DNA of 64,000 nt from Rhypophila decipiens (lineage: Eukaryota > Ascomycota > Sordariomycetes > Sordariales > Naviculisporaceae), in contig MU858050.1 in assembly GCA_033297075.1 (NCBI GenBank), positions 62,001 to 126,000 of the forward strand, written 5' to 3'. Both the position numbers and the translations under genes were made by a program. Shown here piece after piece: positions 1 through 9,644 of this stretch (its first letter is position 1; each line of letters begins with the position of its first letter). The notes beneath the pieces are model-generated. The model was given only the letters and a program-made list of their open reading frames with translations, made no database searches and was not told the origin of the DNA.

Positions 1-120
1 CAACAGTAAGCCTCTTATCTGGACAATTCGAGGGATATTGTGAGAGTAAAAGCCTAGATTGCGCAAACCGTAACCGTCAGCATCGGCATATATTCTATGG
101 AACTGCTCTAGCTAACGCTT

Positions 121-411
121 TTATGATTTGATAAATGTTTCCCCATGATGATGCTGAATTGCCGATCCCGATCTCGCGCAGGGCTTGACAACGTTCCAGC
201 GCAGGGCTGGGCGATCCTCAGAATAGGTAGCAATGGCATCTAATACTAAAAGTTGGCTCCCTTGGCGTAAGTAAAGTACACTAGTAGGGCTGGTCGACAT
301 GGAAGACGACTCGGAGATCGGAAACTTTGAAGTGATCGACTTCCTAGTGTTTCCAGAATCCAGTCCAGGCTCAATGTAGCTAGGAGTCATGGTAGCTACT
401 AGGTATACCAA
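121..411 (-). CDS. doubtful open frame near left edge
   Basis: A 96-codon reverse-strand frame with a Ser/Thr-rich N-terminal half. I recognise no domain. It ends in a stop 120 bp from the window edge. It could be the first exon of a gene continuing leftwards, because a branch-point-like GCTGAC followed by CTAG lies near 50-80 on the reverse strand, but I found no convincing donor to join them. It may equally be a chance frame. Confidence 0.18.
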   Translation of the reverse strand: MVYLVATMTPSYIEPGLDSGNTRKSITSKFPISESSSMSTSPTSVLYLRQGSQLLVLDAIATYSEDRPALRWNVVKPCARSGSAIQHHHGETFIKS

Positions 412-1890
412 TTAGAGAACCCAAGTTGTCAGGAGACATGTCTCGCCTACGAGATCATCATGTTGTCATTCTCTATATTCATTACAACGTCACATTCGAA
501 AGTCCGGGTCCAAATATTATCAACCACTTGCAGCAAGGTAGAGTCAGTTCAACCCCTCTTGCCAAGGGGACTTAACAAAGAGTTATCAACTCTAATCTGT
601 TTGCCTTGTCTCTGATTCAATTCACAAAGAGGCAATCAAGATCTCGTCACAAGGTAGTCTGAGCCTGAAGAGATGCCGATTCTGAACTATCCTTGGGATT
701 TTGCTCCAATCGAGAAAGCATTCAAATCAAGATTTGATCATGTTCGAACCCGCCTCGATTTTCTCGTCCTTGTTCTTTTTCCTTTTTTCCCTCTTCATGT
801 CCTCTCTTCAAACAGTTACTACGGCTGAATACTGTAATGCATGGGTCCCCAAACACACATATCGAACGAGAAAATGGTCTGAGCACTGAGACTATGTCTT
901 TCAATACTTTGTATGCCTCCTAGCGGCTTCCGGTGGACCTCGAGAAAGCCTCGGAAGGTCCACGAGCAAGGTTCAGAGGCGTAACGGCATGACACCTCAA
1001 TAAAGTGTGATTCAAAACTAGGTTGCTGGAAAAAGCGAAATTCAATGAGCCATAATTTCTGGGGGATGGCGTTGTTGGAGATGCTTTTGCGTTTGGTTGT
1101 GAAGAGGGAAAGCAGAAATCTGAGATGGAAATCGGAGACTGGCAGGCATTTTGTACCTAAAAAAAAGACACTATACGAAGTTAACGTTGTAAGGGCTTGC
1201 CAGGGTTTGCCCTACCCTCGTTAAATACTTTATATGTTGAAATTCGGGCTAAACCTTAGATTTAGAACCTCCTCCCCAGACTGGTGCACTGGGGTTAAAT
1301 GGCTTTACGTTATAGATTTTGTCGCTTCAATTGCGTAGCCACGATGATACTCTTGCAAACTCAATGAGCTATAAAACCGTTCCTGCATACAACGCACATG
1401 TTTGGGCATGGAATCCATTAAAAGGCTTTGTAGCCTCTTCGGTGGAGTTGGAAAGTAACTTTCGTGGAGAAAAACTTTTTGTTGTGTATGGCGTGTCATA
1501 CGGTGTTGGTTTTTTGTCATGTGGGAACAAGATTCGCAACTTTCGTGGATCAAACTTTACTGAGGATTATTTTGTGGACTATGGTGAGAATTGCTGCGTG
1601 GGCTTGCAACAGTATAAAACACAAATAATCTTCCTGCATGTGACGCACAGAATCCATTAAAATGAATCCACCCTAGGCTCTTGGTAATATTTCTCTTCAA
1701 CCTTCTTCATTAGATCGGCCACCCCTACTTCATCACCGAAAAATGTCTTGCCATGGTGTAGACCTCGAGACTGGCCCTAATAAGGTCACAGTCACACGGC
1801 CAGACATCCTTTTCCTCTACTCCCCCCATATCCCCCCATATCGAGAAAGACATCGGCAAAGACATCGGTATCGCAACATGGATATCAGAG
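412..1890. other. intergenic region without supported gene
   Basis: Only short, compositionally poor frames occur here on both strands. The one structure seen is the degenerate direct repeat annotated separately between 1352 and 1662. Confidence 0.5.
1352..1662. repeat. degenerate direct repeat, two arms about 250 bp apart
   Basis: Arm 1 (about 1352-1424) and arm 2 (about 1602-1662) share the same ordered blocks: CTTGCAA, TATAAAAC, TTCCTGCAT, ACGCACA and GAATCCATTAAAA, separated by small insertions or deletions. Between the arms the 12-mer AACTTTCGTGGA occurs at 1457-1468 and again at 1538-1549. This suggests an old tandem duplication or the remains of a repetitive element. No coding capacity is preserved. 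Confidence 0.45.
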
Positions 1891-2478
1891 ATGGAGAATG
1901 AAGCCTCCGACAAAGCCAAAGGTCTCTACCCAATCCCACCGCCGCTGACCAGCGCCACCTACCCCCGAAGACTCGAAATCCTCCGCAACCTCTGGAACGA
2001 TCTAGACGCGATAGATGAGGGTTTGCGCACCGTTCTCGACGCCGAAGAGCAAAAGTGGAATGAGTGGAACAAGATGCAAAAGAGCATGATTGACTGGCAA
2101 ACCTCCCTGACCAACACCCGATTCGTGTCGTGCAAGAAGAAATGGGCCAGATTCCATTACAATGTGTTTTCAAGAAGAAAAAGCACGAGTAAATGGTTAC
2201 ACCTCGATAGCTGCATGATGAAGTCTTTCGAAGCAAGGGGAAAGAGGTTGCAGCTCCTGAGGGAAGCGGCACGCCAGCTCCGCGAGCTTGATGAGCTGGA
2301 TAAGGTGGAGAAGTTGAAGCGGGATAGCAGGGGTTGGTTCGAGAGAGTCTTTTGGATGCCTAGCTTCATGATGGAAGAGTTCGCTTTCGCGAGGTTGGCT
2401 AAACCAGAGAGAGCGGGAGAAGCTCCGTGCGGCGTACCCACATTGGACGAATTACAAGAAGGAGTAATGTCAAGTTAA
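1891..2478 (+). CDS. hypothetical protein, 195 aa, charged helical
   Basis: A single uninterrupted frame of 195 codons. The sequence is rich in Trp, Lys, Arg and Glu and looks mainly alpha-helical. A proline-rich opening (residues 10-25) is followed by long amphipathic stretches, including a Leu/Glu/Arg-rich segment around residues 125-150 that could form a coiled coil. There is no signal peptide, membrane segment or motif I recognise. The start chosen is the first in-frame ATG; an ATG 13 bp upstream is out of frame. Residue composition favours real coding over the overlapping reverse frames, which are Cys/Ser/Arg-rich shadows. Function is unknown and it is probably a lineage-restricted gene. 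Confidence 0.6.
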   Translation: MENEASDKAKGLYPIPPPLTSATYPRRLEILRNLWNDLDAIDEGLRTVLDAEEQKWNEWNKMQKSMIDWQTSLTNTRFVSCKKKWARFHYNVFSRRKSTSKWLHLDSCMMKSFEARGKRLQLLREAARQLRELDELDKVEKLKRDSRGWFERVFWMPSFMMEEFAFARLAKPERAGEAPCGVPTLDELQEGVMSS

Positions 2479-3094
2479 CACTTCATATAAATAGAGGGCG
2501 TCTATACATATTCAGCGGCACAAGCAGCCGATGAACATCATTGACAGATATTCGGAATGGTGCCCACGATTTAGACGGGGCAATCCATCGAAACTCCGTT
2601 CCAATGTTATCTGGCGTCTTGCCTCTAAAGAAGAGCCGCACGTATCGTCACTTTCCCAGTTCTTTTCCCTGCCAACGAAGCTTCCCCTTCCTAGGCAATA
2701 GCCATGAACCACAGGTAGCTGCCCCAGACGCCCCTTCCACTTGTTAATTAAAGAAGAATGCTCAGAACCACCTGCCTGCTAATCAATAGTGACGAAGTCA
2801 ATGAACCATGGTCCGTGAGGACCCTTACAAGCTGAGTCCTCGCATCAGCCAAGTTCTCCAAGTTTGTGCATCCAGTTGTTTGTTTACTTGACTGCGGCTT
2901 GTTGTTGACTTCGTTGTTACTTGACTAAAATGTCACTTTGTTTACTCTACTTGAAGTTTGAACAATACTGATTGTATCATCGAACCACATTTGTTTCCCC
3001 AGGGCCTTACGGGATTTCCTCGCTTCGTCGCCGGAGCATACGATATTCCTGATTGGGACGACACGGCCAGCGTCGCGAGCTCCCCCTTTATGTT
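2479..3094. other. intergenic region
   Basis: I see no supported gene between the small hypothetical gene and the first transposon-like element. The short frames present lack coding character. Confidence 0.5.
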
Positions 3095-3480
3095 GGCGCC
3101 TGGTATACAGGCCCCGGTACAGGCACTGGTCCTTTTATATACTAGTAATACTCTTATAGAATAGATGTCTTAATTAGCTGGAATAAACACCTTGCCTAGA
3201 TGGAATAGAGACATTAACTAGAGTAAATAAACGGCTTAACTAACTAGAATAAACACTTTAACTAGCTCGAATAAATACTATAACTAGTTCGAATAAATGC
3301 CTTAACTAGCTCGAATAAATACCCTATCTAGCTGGAATAAATGCCTTGACTGGCTGGAATAAATACCCTAACTGGCTGGAATAAATACCTTCACTAGCTG
3401 GAATAAATACCCCTGGTCTAGAAAGTCAAATTGGACTAGTGCCTGTATACGAGAGTAGTGGTCCCTGTATATTAGACGCC
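3095..3480. mobile_element. MITE-like element with internal minisatellite, copy 1
   Basis: A 386-bp AT-rich element. Its left end starts GGCGCC and its right end finishes GACGCC, so the termini are inverted repeats with one changed base. The inversion continues inwards as imperfect matches (left GTATACAGG, right CCTGTATAT) and as a 14-bp subterminal inverted pair, 3119-3132 against 3433-3446. The flanks are TTTATGTT (3087-3094) and TTTATGTC (3481-3488), an 8-bp target duplication with one change. The interior is a chain of 22-bp units. There is no coding capacity, so it must be non-autonomous. The element is the same family as 9645-10111. 8-bp duplications are known for hAT, P and Merlin-type transposons, but the GGCGCC tip does not match the usual hAT ends, so the superfamily is left open. 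Confidence 0.85.
3175..3415. repeat. 22-bp minisatellite inside element copy 1
   Basis: About eleven tandem units built around CTAGCTGGAATAAATACCTT. The last six or seven units, from about 3240, keep an exact 22-bp spacing and differ by single substitutions (CTAGCT/CTGGCT/CTAGTT, TGGAAT/TCGAAT, ATACC/ATGCC). The outer units on the left are more worn. Units follow one another directly with no unique spacers, so this is not a CRISPR-type array. Confidence 0.85.
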
Positions 3481-3794
3481 TTTATGTCGAGCCCAGAATT
3501 CCCGACCCTCCCGCTTACCTTGTACCGCCTACGGGCGATGACCTCACCGCGCTCCGCCCAACCGAAGCCCGGCGCCCTACCCACGCCACGCCGGGCTGAT
3601 TGTCGCTCACCTAACCATCATGGGAGTCCTCGCGTCGTTTGTCGGGGATCTAGACAACAAAGAGTCGGAACTCCCTCGCCTAATAGTTCTACTTTCTTTC
3701 TAATTTATTGATAGAAACAGGCGGCCTTCTTGATAAGAAATCTCTTGCGAGCCAGAATGGGCTGTACCTCCTCTTTGTCTCCCTTCTGAACGGC

Positions 3795-5960
3795 CTAAGC
3801 AATGATAATACCAGCGTCCAGCCCTTCTACCCTGCCCCGGGCAATACCAACATCATCCGTGACGATGGCAAGCTCTTCCCCAGCGCCCCCATAGAATCCC
3901 GCAGCTGCGTAGCGAAGAGCAGGACACCCAGCAGAGTGCACTACCCCGACGGTAGCATCCACGTTGGCTTCAGTTGGTCGGTACACCGATCCTTGCTGCC
4001 AGTCTCGGTCCAGGATCTCGAAACCATTCACGCATGTGTCATCGACAAAGTCCTTTTCATTTTCGTGCAAGGGCTGGCAATATGCTGTGCTCAGAAACAT
4101 CGTCTCGGCTGCGGCGGGGTTGAACCAGCCAGCCAGTCGTCCCTCGCAACGGGCCACCATTACGACGCCAAACCCACCACCTCGGAACGCCTTGCCCATA
4201 CTGGAGTGGACGGACCATTTCTTACATGATGGTGAAGGCCGGATGGGTTGCGACTGCCCGTGGTATGGGTGGAAGGAGATGCCTATCCCGGTGCTTGCGT
4301 AGAGTTCGCCCTCGTCATCGGGGACGAGCTGAACAACGGGCAGGTCCAGAACGGCGAAGCGGGCCAGCTCCTGGGGTTGGTCAGATGTGCGAAGGAGGGG
4401 CAACGAGATGACAGAAATGGGGCCCAGGACGCCCAGCATGTTGATGCGCGAGTTGTTTGGCTGGAAGACCTTGTTACGTCCGGTATACATGGTGGCAAGC
4501 ATGTACACGACGTGGGTGCGGGACACTCGGCCGTTTCTGCTGAGTTCCTGTCCGAACTGGGTGCACATAGCGAGGAATGTGGTGCTGCCGTAGCCCCAGA
4601 GACCGGAAAGATAGGCTTCCTCTTGGCCGCCGGAGAGAAATTCCATGCTTACCAATGGCTCGAGTAGCTTGTAGTAGAAGCCGAAAACGAGCGCCTGATA
4701 GGGCAGCCATAAGGACATGTTTTCGCTTCTTCGTGATGGGAGCTCGGATTGGGCTTGAAGGAGGTACTCAAGGCCGACCTTCATCTCAAGCCATTCCTTT
4801 CTATGGTTGTCTTGTCCCCGCGTCAGAAACTCGACAGCCTCAAGGACGGACTGAGATGAGCGTGGGAACGATTTGGCAGCGAGGAGAGTGTCATAGGCGT
4901 CGAAACTCGCAGTCACTCGGTCGTTTTCGCCGTCGCTCAGCTGGTAGTAAAACTCTCGCTCCGGACTGTAGGGCAAGTCGGCTGCGGCAACGAGTTTCAT
5001 TTTCTCGGCTGCTTTTGCACCTAGCTTCCAAAGCCCAATCATGCGGTTGATGGTCTCGCGGCTGGCCTGGGTGGCATGCACCATGGACTCGGGCTGGCCT
5101 GCCGGGAATGACACCATCTGTGCCCGGTTTTTGATACCCCTAAGCACTTTGAACGGATCGTCATACTCGGCCGGGTGGTGCCTTTCGTCCCCGGTGATAA
5201 TGAGGGGATTCGAGTCTTCCACGTACGACACCAAGAACTGCGTCTCAAAGTCTCTTTTTCCGCGAGTGCTGATAATGATGCCGCATCTCTCGATCGCTCG
5301 CGCTACGGCGAACGTCGCAGGAGAAAAGCATACAAAGCCATTGACCTTGTCTTCGAGAAGCGATTTCAAGAAGCGAGCCATGTGTTCTTCCTCGAGCGCG
5401 TTAAGCTGTGGGATGGCGTCAATCCCGGTTTTGCCCTTCCAGACACGATAGTAGATGGCGCGAATATCGGCCGCGACGTTGCGCACGCGACCCACCGATC
5501 GCCACGACTCAACGTTGACATCCAAGGTGAGACGCAGCGAGCTTTCGGCTTCTTCATTGTTGAGCATATGCAAGAAGACGTCAATCAGCATCTGGACGAG
5601 TTTCTGCGGCGGCAGGCATATGTCTAGTGCAGACACGAGGATGACCATCAGCCACGAGAACGAGCCCAACTCGGGCTGCTTAGTTCTTGCCTTCTGGTCA
5701 GAAGAGCTGACCGTTTGGCCATGGTAGATGAATTTGGTGTCTGGGTATCGGGAGCACAGTCGAATCGGGTCGACAATTCCTCTGCGCTTCAAGATGACCT
5801 CGGGCGTCTCTCGGAGCGTCTCAAAGAGGTCCTCGTCGTGTCTCTTGGCCGTGAGCCAGTTCCCAAGTCTCCGTCCATGGCTGTAGATAAGCGCAATATC
5901 TGAAATTGAGACCCCGAGTTGGATCAGGCTCTCTGGTCCAAGGTTGGCGGCTAGCGACAT
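3795..5960 (-). CDS. conserved fungal protein of unknown function, 721 aa
   Basis: A single-exon frame of 721 residues with well-balanced composition over its whole length. The N terminus reads MSLAANLGPESLIQLGVS and is followed by a segment about isoleucine-rich signalling and sub-terminal FSWLMV..ALD blocks. From memory this layout belongs to a large, uncharacterised family in filamentous ascomycetes whose members share the N-terminal QLGVS.SDIA block, a central WGYGSTTFLAMCTQ block and a C terminus ending near ALRYAAAGFYGGAGEE and AGIIIA. I see no signal peptide, transmembrane helix, P-loop or zinc ligands. The length is what I remember for complete members, so the copy looks intact. The N-terminal ATG is the first in frame and no intron is needed. 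No function can be inferred from its neighbours. Confidence 0.85.
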   Translation of the reverse strand: MSLAANLGPESLIQLGVSISDIALIYSHGRRLGNWLTAKRHDEDLFETLRETPEVILKRRGIVDPIRLCSRYPDTKFIYHGQTVSSSDQKARTKQPELGSFSWLMVILVSALDICLPPQKLVQMLIDVFLHMLNNEEAESSLRLTLDVNVESWRSVGRVRNVAADIRAIYYRVWKGKTGIDAIPQLNALEEEHMARFLKSLLEDKVNGFVCFSPATFAVARAIERCGIIISTRGKRDFETQFLVSYVEDSNPLIITGDERHHPAEYDDPFKVLRGIKNRAQMVSFPAGQPESMVHATQASRETINRMIGLWKLGAKAAEKMKLVAAADLPYSPEREFYYQLSDGENDRVTASFDAYDTLLAAKSFPRSSQSVLEAVEFLTRGQDNHRKEWLEMKVGLEYLLQAQSELPSRRSENMSLWLPYQALVFGFYYKLLEPLVSMEFLSGGQEEAYLSGLWGYGSTTFLAMCTQFGQELSRNGRVSRTHVVYMLATMYTGRNKVFQPNNSRINMLGVLGPISVISLPLLRTSDQPQELARFAVLDLPVVQLVPDDEGELYASTGIGISFHPYHGQSQPIRPSPSCKKWSVHSSMGKAFRGGGFGVVMVARCEGRLAGWFNPAAAETMFLSTAYCQPLHENEKDFVDDTCVNGFEILDRDWQQGSVYRPTEANVDATVGVVHSAGCPALRYAAAGFYGGAGEELAIVTDDVGIARGRVEGLDAGIIIA

Positions 5961-6864
5961 AACTCAGTTGTTGCTTTGTCCGTCGTGATGCGGCTTTTTG
6001 GCTGATGCAGGTGGTCTTGAGGAGAACCTGTGAATGGGCGAAGCAGGAGTCCGCCTTCCATTCTGCACTTTCCGTTGTTGTTCGCGCACTTGGCAGTTTA
6101 TGAGGCCTCTGTTGCCTTCTATGCAGCAGAAGCTTGACCGTGTGATTGGGCGCAGTGATCTTGGAAATTCCAATTCCCTATCAAAGCAACCCATCCCGAC
6201 ACAGGCCATTTCTTCAACAACGAGTGAAGACTGGATTTGGTATGGCCGGGATGTTACTCTCAGCGAACCAGACGACTTACATAAGCCGGGACACGTACTG
6301 TTGCCAAGCTGGCCGTGCAAGTCGCTAACAGGAATCTATTCTCCCTTTTCCGTCCAATTTCTATCTCGAACAATAAGAACGAACAAATTGTAAAGAGTAC
6401 TTGGAAAGAAGCGTTCAATGAAGGAAGTGGGGCTGTGGTAACATATTTGAGCGAGCTTGAAGGAAAGCCAGTTCAAAATGGAGGTGCTCCGTGGTAAGCG
6501 GGACGTCCCATGTTGTACCTGAACGGCAAAGTTAAAGTTGGTTTCAAGTGTGGTAATGATCTTGTTTTGGTACAGGCGACTTACAAAGTATAATGAGGTG
6601 ATCATGTGCTCCGGTGAGAATTCCGGCCGGTATGCAGCGTCTGGTCATCCGCAAACTCAATTATGTCGGCGTCACCGACTATCCACTTTATCGGAGTGAT
6701 AAGACGGGCGATTGAAAGTATAAGAGAAAGCTTCGCCATGGGGGTGTTGAAATGCAATTCTCTTCCCGGGACCCAAGCCATCGACTTGTTGCCGAAATTG
6801 ATCAAGTCTCCTCCGTGACGTCCTGAAATCAAGGTGATAGACTGAACGCAGTCCCAACCTAAAA
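5961..6864. other. intergenic region between divergent genes
   Basis: The 721-aa gene reads leftwards and the Lys/Gln-rich gene reads rightwards, so this 0.9-kb stretch should contain both promoters. Frames of up to 197 codons exist on the reverse strand around 6602-7195, but they are Leu/Val-rich shadows of the forward gene or lack coding character. Confidence 0.4.
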
Positions 6865-7907
6865 ATGGCAAACGATTCTCGACGACCGAAAGAGTTATGT
6901 CCAGTCCAAGGCACACGGATACCGAAGCCCCGGCTCCCAGTCGTCCGGGCCGGCGGGAAGAGGCAAGTTCACTGGAAAGAACGGCAGCATACCAGTACCC
7001 GACGTGAAGTAAAGCAGACTCCTGTGGATAAAATGACAAAGCTCCAGGAATCGGTTGAGTCAGTCCCGAAATCAGATCAGGAACCACAGCATACAAAACC
7101 AAAGCATCCGGGATCAGAGTGTCCAAAGAAGACAAGACCAAAGCAGACAAAACCAAAGCAGCCAACACCAAAGCAAACGAGAGCAGCGAAGCCAAAACCA
7201 GAGCAGGCGATGGCTACTGAAACAGAAGATACGATAGTATTTGGGGTATTCAAAACAAGAAGAGTCATAACAGAAGAAGACGATCAAGAGACACAACAGT
7301 TGGAAACTATTTCGGCACCAGAAGCGAACATCCGGGGGCAGAAGACAGACGTCTGGGGACCGGAAATGCTCTCCCCCAAAGACGTGACCCTAACCGAGCA
7401 AATCTTTGACATGAAGCTGTATCTAAAGTCTGGTTCGGTATCAACCGCAAGTAACACCCCTTCCTCAATCCAGCCTCCTCTGGTTTACCTTTTACCTTGA
7501 TGTGATGCTGACTTCGATGCCGAAAAGAGTATACCGACCCCAACGAGAACTACCAATGTCTCCGTGAGCAGTTGCAAACAGACTGGAGTTTCTGGTCCGT
7601 CCTCAAGAGAGACGAATACCACCAGGATTTTCTCGAATGGGTAGAATCGCGCCGGGGAGCACACCACTGGGAGAGGGTATTCAAGAGCGCAGGCCCGATA
7701 ACGTGGGTTACGAGAAGGAAGATTTGGAACAAAGCCAGACGAGACTGTCTCGCTGAGATTAAAAGAGAGAGGGAGGACTATTTTATGCGAACAGCCAGGG
7801 AGTTGGAAAATCGGTTCCCAGGGGAGGCATGCCGATGGATCGGTGTTCGCAACGAGTGTGTAACCTATTGCTTTGTCAAGGCAGTTAACTTGAAGGTCTG
7901 TGACTAA
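6865..7907 (+). CDS. putative two-exon hypothetical protein, Lys/Gln/Pro repeats
   Basis: Exon 1 starts at 6865 and contains a low-complexity stretch (about residues 75-115) of repeated KPKQ-like units rich in Lys, Pro, Gln and Thr, then an acidic segment. The frame closes at 7500, but a second open segment in another frame follows at once, reading YTDPNENYQCLREQLQTDW and ending at 7907. A branch-like GCTGAC at 7507 and an AG about 15 nt later support an intron. Two phase-compatible joins exist: donor GTATCA at 7438 with acceptor AG at 7528-7529, or donor GTAACA at 7451 with acceptor AG at 7526-7527. The C-terminal part is basic and Trp-rich. I recognise no family. A Met at 7033 is an alternative start. 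Confidence 0.45.
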
Positions 7908-8575
7908 CTTTCGCATTTCGACAGTCATTTCCCAATCCCGAAATTTGGGCACATGAGTGAACACTCTAGGATGACAGTACGTACCGACAAGGAGCCTGAC
8001 GAACACCCAAGCTGGGTGGAATGCTTCGATACGAATGTTCGCGGCCAAACCAGAAGGAAGCAAACATCAACATGCCGCGCCAAGGATTCAGATTTTAGGG
8101 GCTTCGTTCACCGAGTGACTCAACAAAGGGTTAGGGTTGTGGGCGATACAGTGCGACCACGCCATCAAGGGGCAGCATGACATCACAGACGGGCACACAG
8201 CTTACTGTCTCCTGCCATAGGCGGGGAGTGTCATACCACACCACCTCGGTCACAGTGCCTCTGACACACACATGTCACGCGTGGCCAAGGTCATTGGTGG
8301 ATGGTCTGGAACGACACCTCCATGTTTATAAATCCTGGTGGCGATATCCGTACCCGTTTCTCAAACCATCTTTTTGACATCAACAATCACAGTGTTCACA
8401 AAGCGATCCAAACAATAGAGCCATCTCTTCAATTTCATTTACTATCAGTATAACGCGGCCTTACTTTACCTCTTACAATCTATCCAACTAAGTACAACGC
8501 GCAATCGACCAACCAACAAAGAAAACCACCAACAAGCAAACAAACAAACAGAGCAAATCCGCCAAAACAAAAGAA
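7908..8575. other. intergenic region, promoter and 5' leader of the next gene
   Basis: No supported gene. The last 150 bp before 8576 are CA-rich (many AACAA/ACAAAC words), as is common in fungal 5' untranslated leaders. A telomere-like GGGTTAGGGTT occurs near 8129 and is probably chance. Confidence 0.4.
8327..8333 (+). promoter_or_regulatory. possible TATA box
   Basis: TTATAAA lies about 245 bp upstream of the 8576 start codon, ahead of a CA-rich leader. Position and sequence fit a fungal TATA element, but there is no independent support. Confidence 0.3.
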
Positions 8576-8824
8576 ATGGGAAGAAGCTATAACAAGGCTC
8601 ACAAAGCAACAAACGTCCAGGCGCCCAAGCAGTGGACCGACGTGACGGAGCACAAGTACTGCAAACAAGTCGACCTGGGACGCGAGGGAAAACCAAACAA
8701 GGCACAAAAGTGCGACCAGTGTTTGGCAATCAAGGCCCAGCAGGAGAAGCTCACGCAGATGGATACCTCGGCGCGGAGGCAGGAGAAGATGGGTTGGGGG
8801 TATGGGGAAGTTGAGGACTGGTGA
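8576..8824 (+). CDS. small hypothetical protein, 82 aa
   Basis: A single frame of 82 codons preceded by a CA-rich leader, which is typical of expressed fungal genes. The product is basic, with abundant Lys and Gln, and contains a CDQC (C-x2-C) pair around residue 46 and one further Cys at about residue 29. It lacks a signal peptide and membrane segment. One Cys pair plus a lone Cys is too little to claim a zinc finger. The C terminus is Trp/Gly-rich. Composition argues for a real gene. No function is recognised. Confidence 0.6.
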   Translation: MGRSYNKAHKATNVQAPKQWTDVTEHKYCKQVDLGREGKPNKAQKCDQCLAIKAQQEKLTQMDTSARRQEKMGWGYGEVEDW

Positions 8825-9644
8825 TGTTTTCCTTTGTAGTTTCTTTTGGAATGACGAGTACGTATAACCTCTATGGAGGACTTTACATGGCCAGAATACT
8901 CGCTCGGGACCCATGCAAACATGCGTGAGAGTCCTCTCTGGACCACGTCCATGGACGACCTATGGCGCCCCACCGCTGGGCCCTGCTGGCCACTTCATCA
9001 CAAAACGCAGTGCCGACCGCGAGATGACCGAGCTCCTACTCAATCGTCTTACTCGTTCACTCGCTCGCTCGCTGGTTCTGGGAACAGCTGAACCTGCAGA
9101 TTATTCGTTTTATACCGTCTCGACACCAGGTATCTGGGGGTCTTGTCGACTGTTTACTACGTCGTTGCATATATGCATTTACAATTGGAACAGATTCGTC
9201 GATCGGTTCTTTTTTCTTCTTCTTCTCCTCTTCACTGGTTTGGACCAGGAGCTGGGCCAGGTTTAGATGAGATTTTGGGGGTAAATAGATAGTCTCAGTA
9301 TTCAGCCAAATTCAGATGGCCAAATACTGGGCTGAGGTCTGAGACTAGTAAATAGAGGGGGTTTCATTGCTCAACTCACGGGAGCTTGCCTCAGATCTTG
9401 CCGTCATCATAATAGACAGGCTTTCTTTTGTTCAGATTTGTTCAGATCTTTCTTGCTGAGTTGGGGTATTTCTTATATTGCAGTCACGGGAAGTGGGACT
9501 GGAGCTTTGCCATTTACATTCAGAGATACAATGAGAGACGGAGGTTGTCAGATTCGAGTCGTACTGTGGCATATACATGCACGATACATGACGACAGGGT
9601 AACGAGATCTAGTTGTTATTTGTTTCCAAGTATTAGATTCTATA
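8825..9644. other. intergenic region
   Basis: No supported gene. It holds the 3' region of the 82-aa gene and the left flank of element copy 2. Short frames on both strands have no coding character. Confidence 0.5.

Noticed and set aside
910..960. Small hairpin GTGGACCT...AGGTCCAC
   Set aside because: An 8-bp stem in non-coding DNA without T-run or neighbouring gene; too common by chance.
3240..3415. CRISPR-like array of short repeats
   Set aside because: The units abut directly without unique spacers and vary by point changes, and the context is eukaryotic. It is a minisatellite inside a transposon-like element.
7485..8063. Reverse frame of 192 codons
   Set aside because: It overlaps exon 2 of the forward two-exon gene, whose charged, Trp-rich product looks more like a protein.
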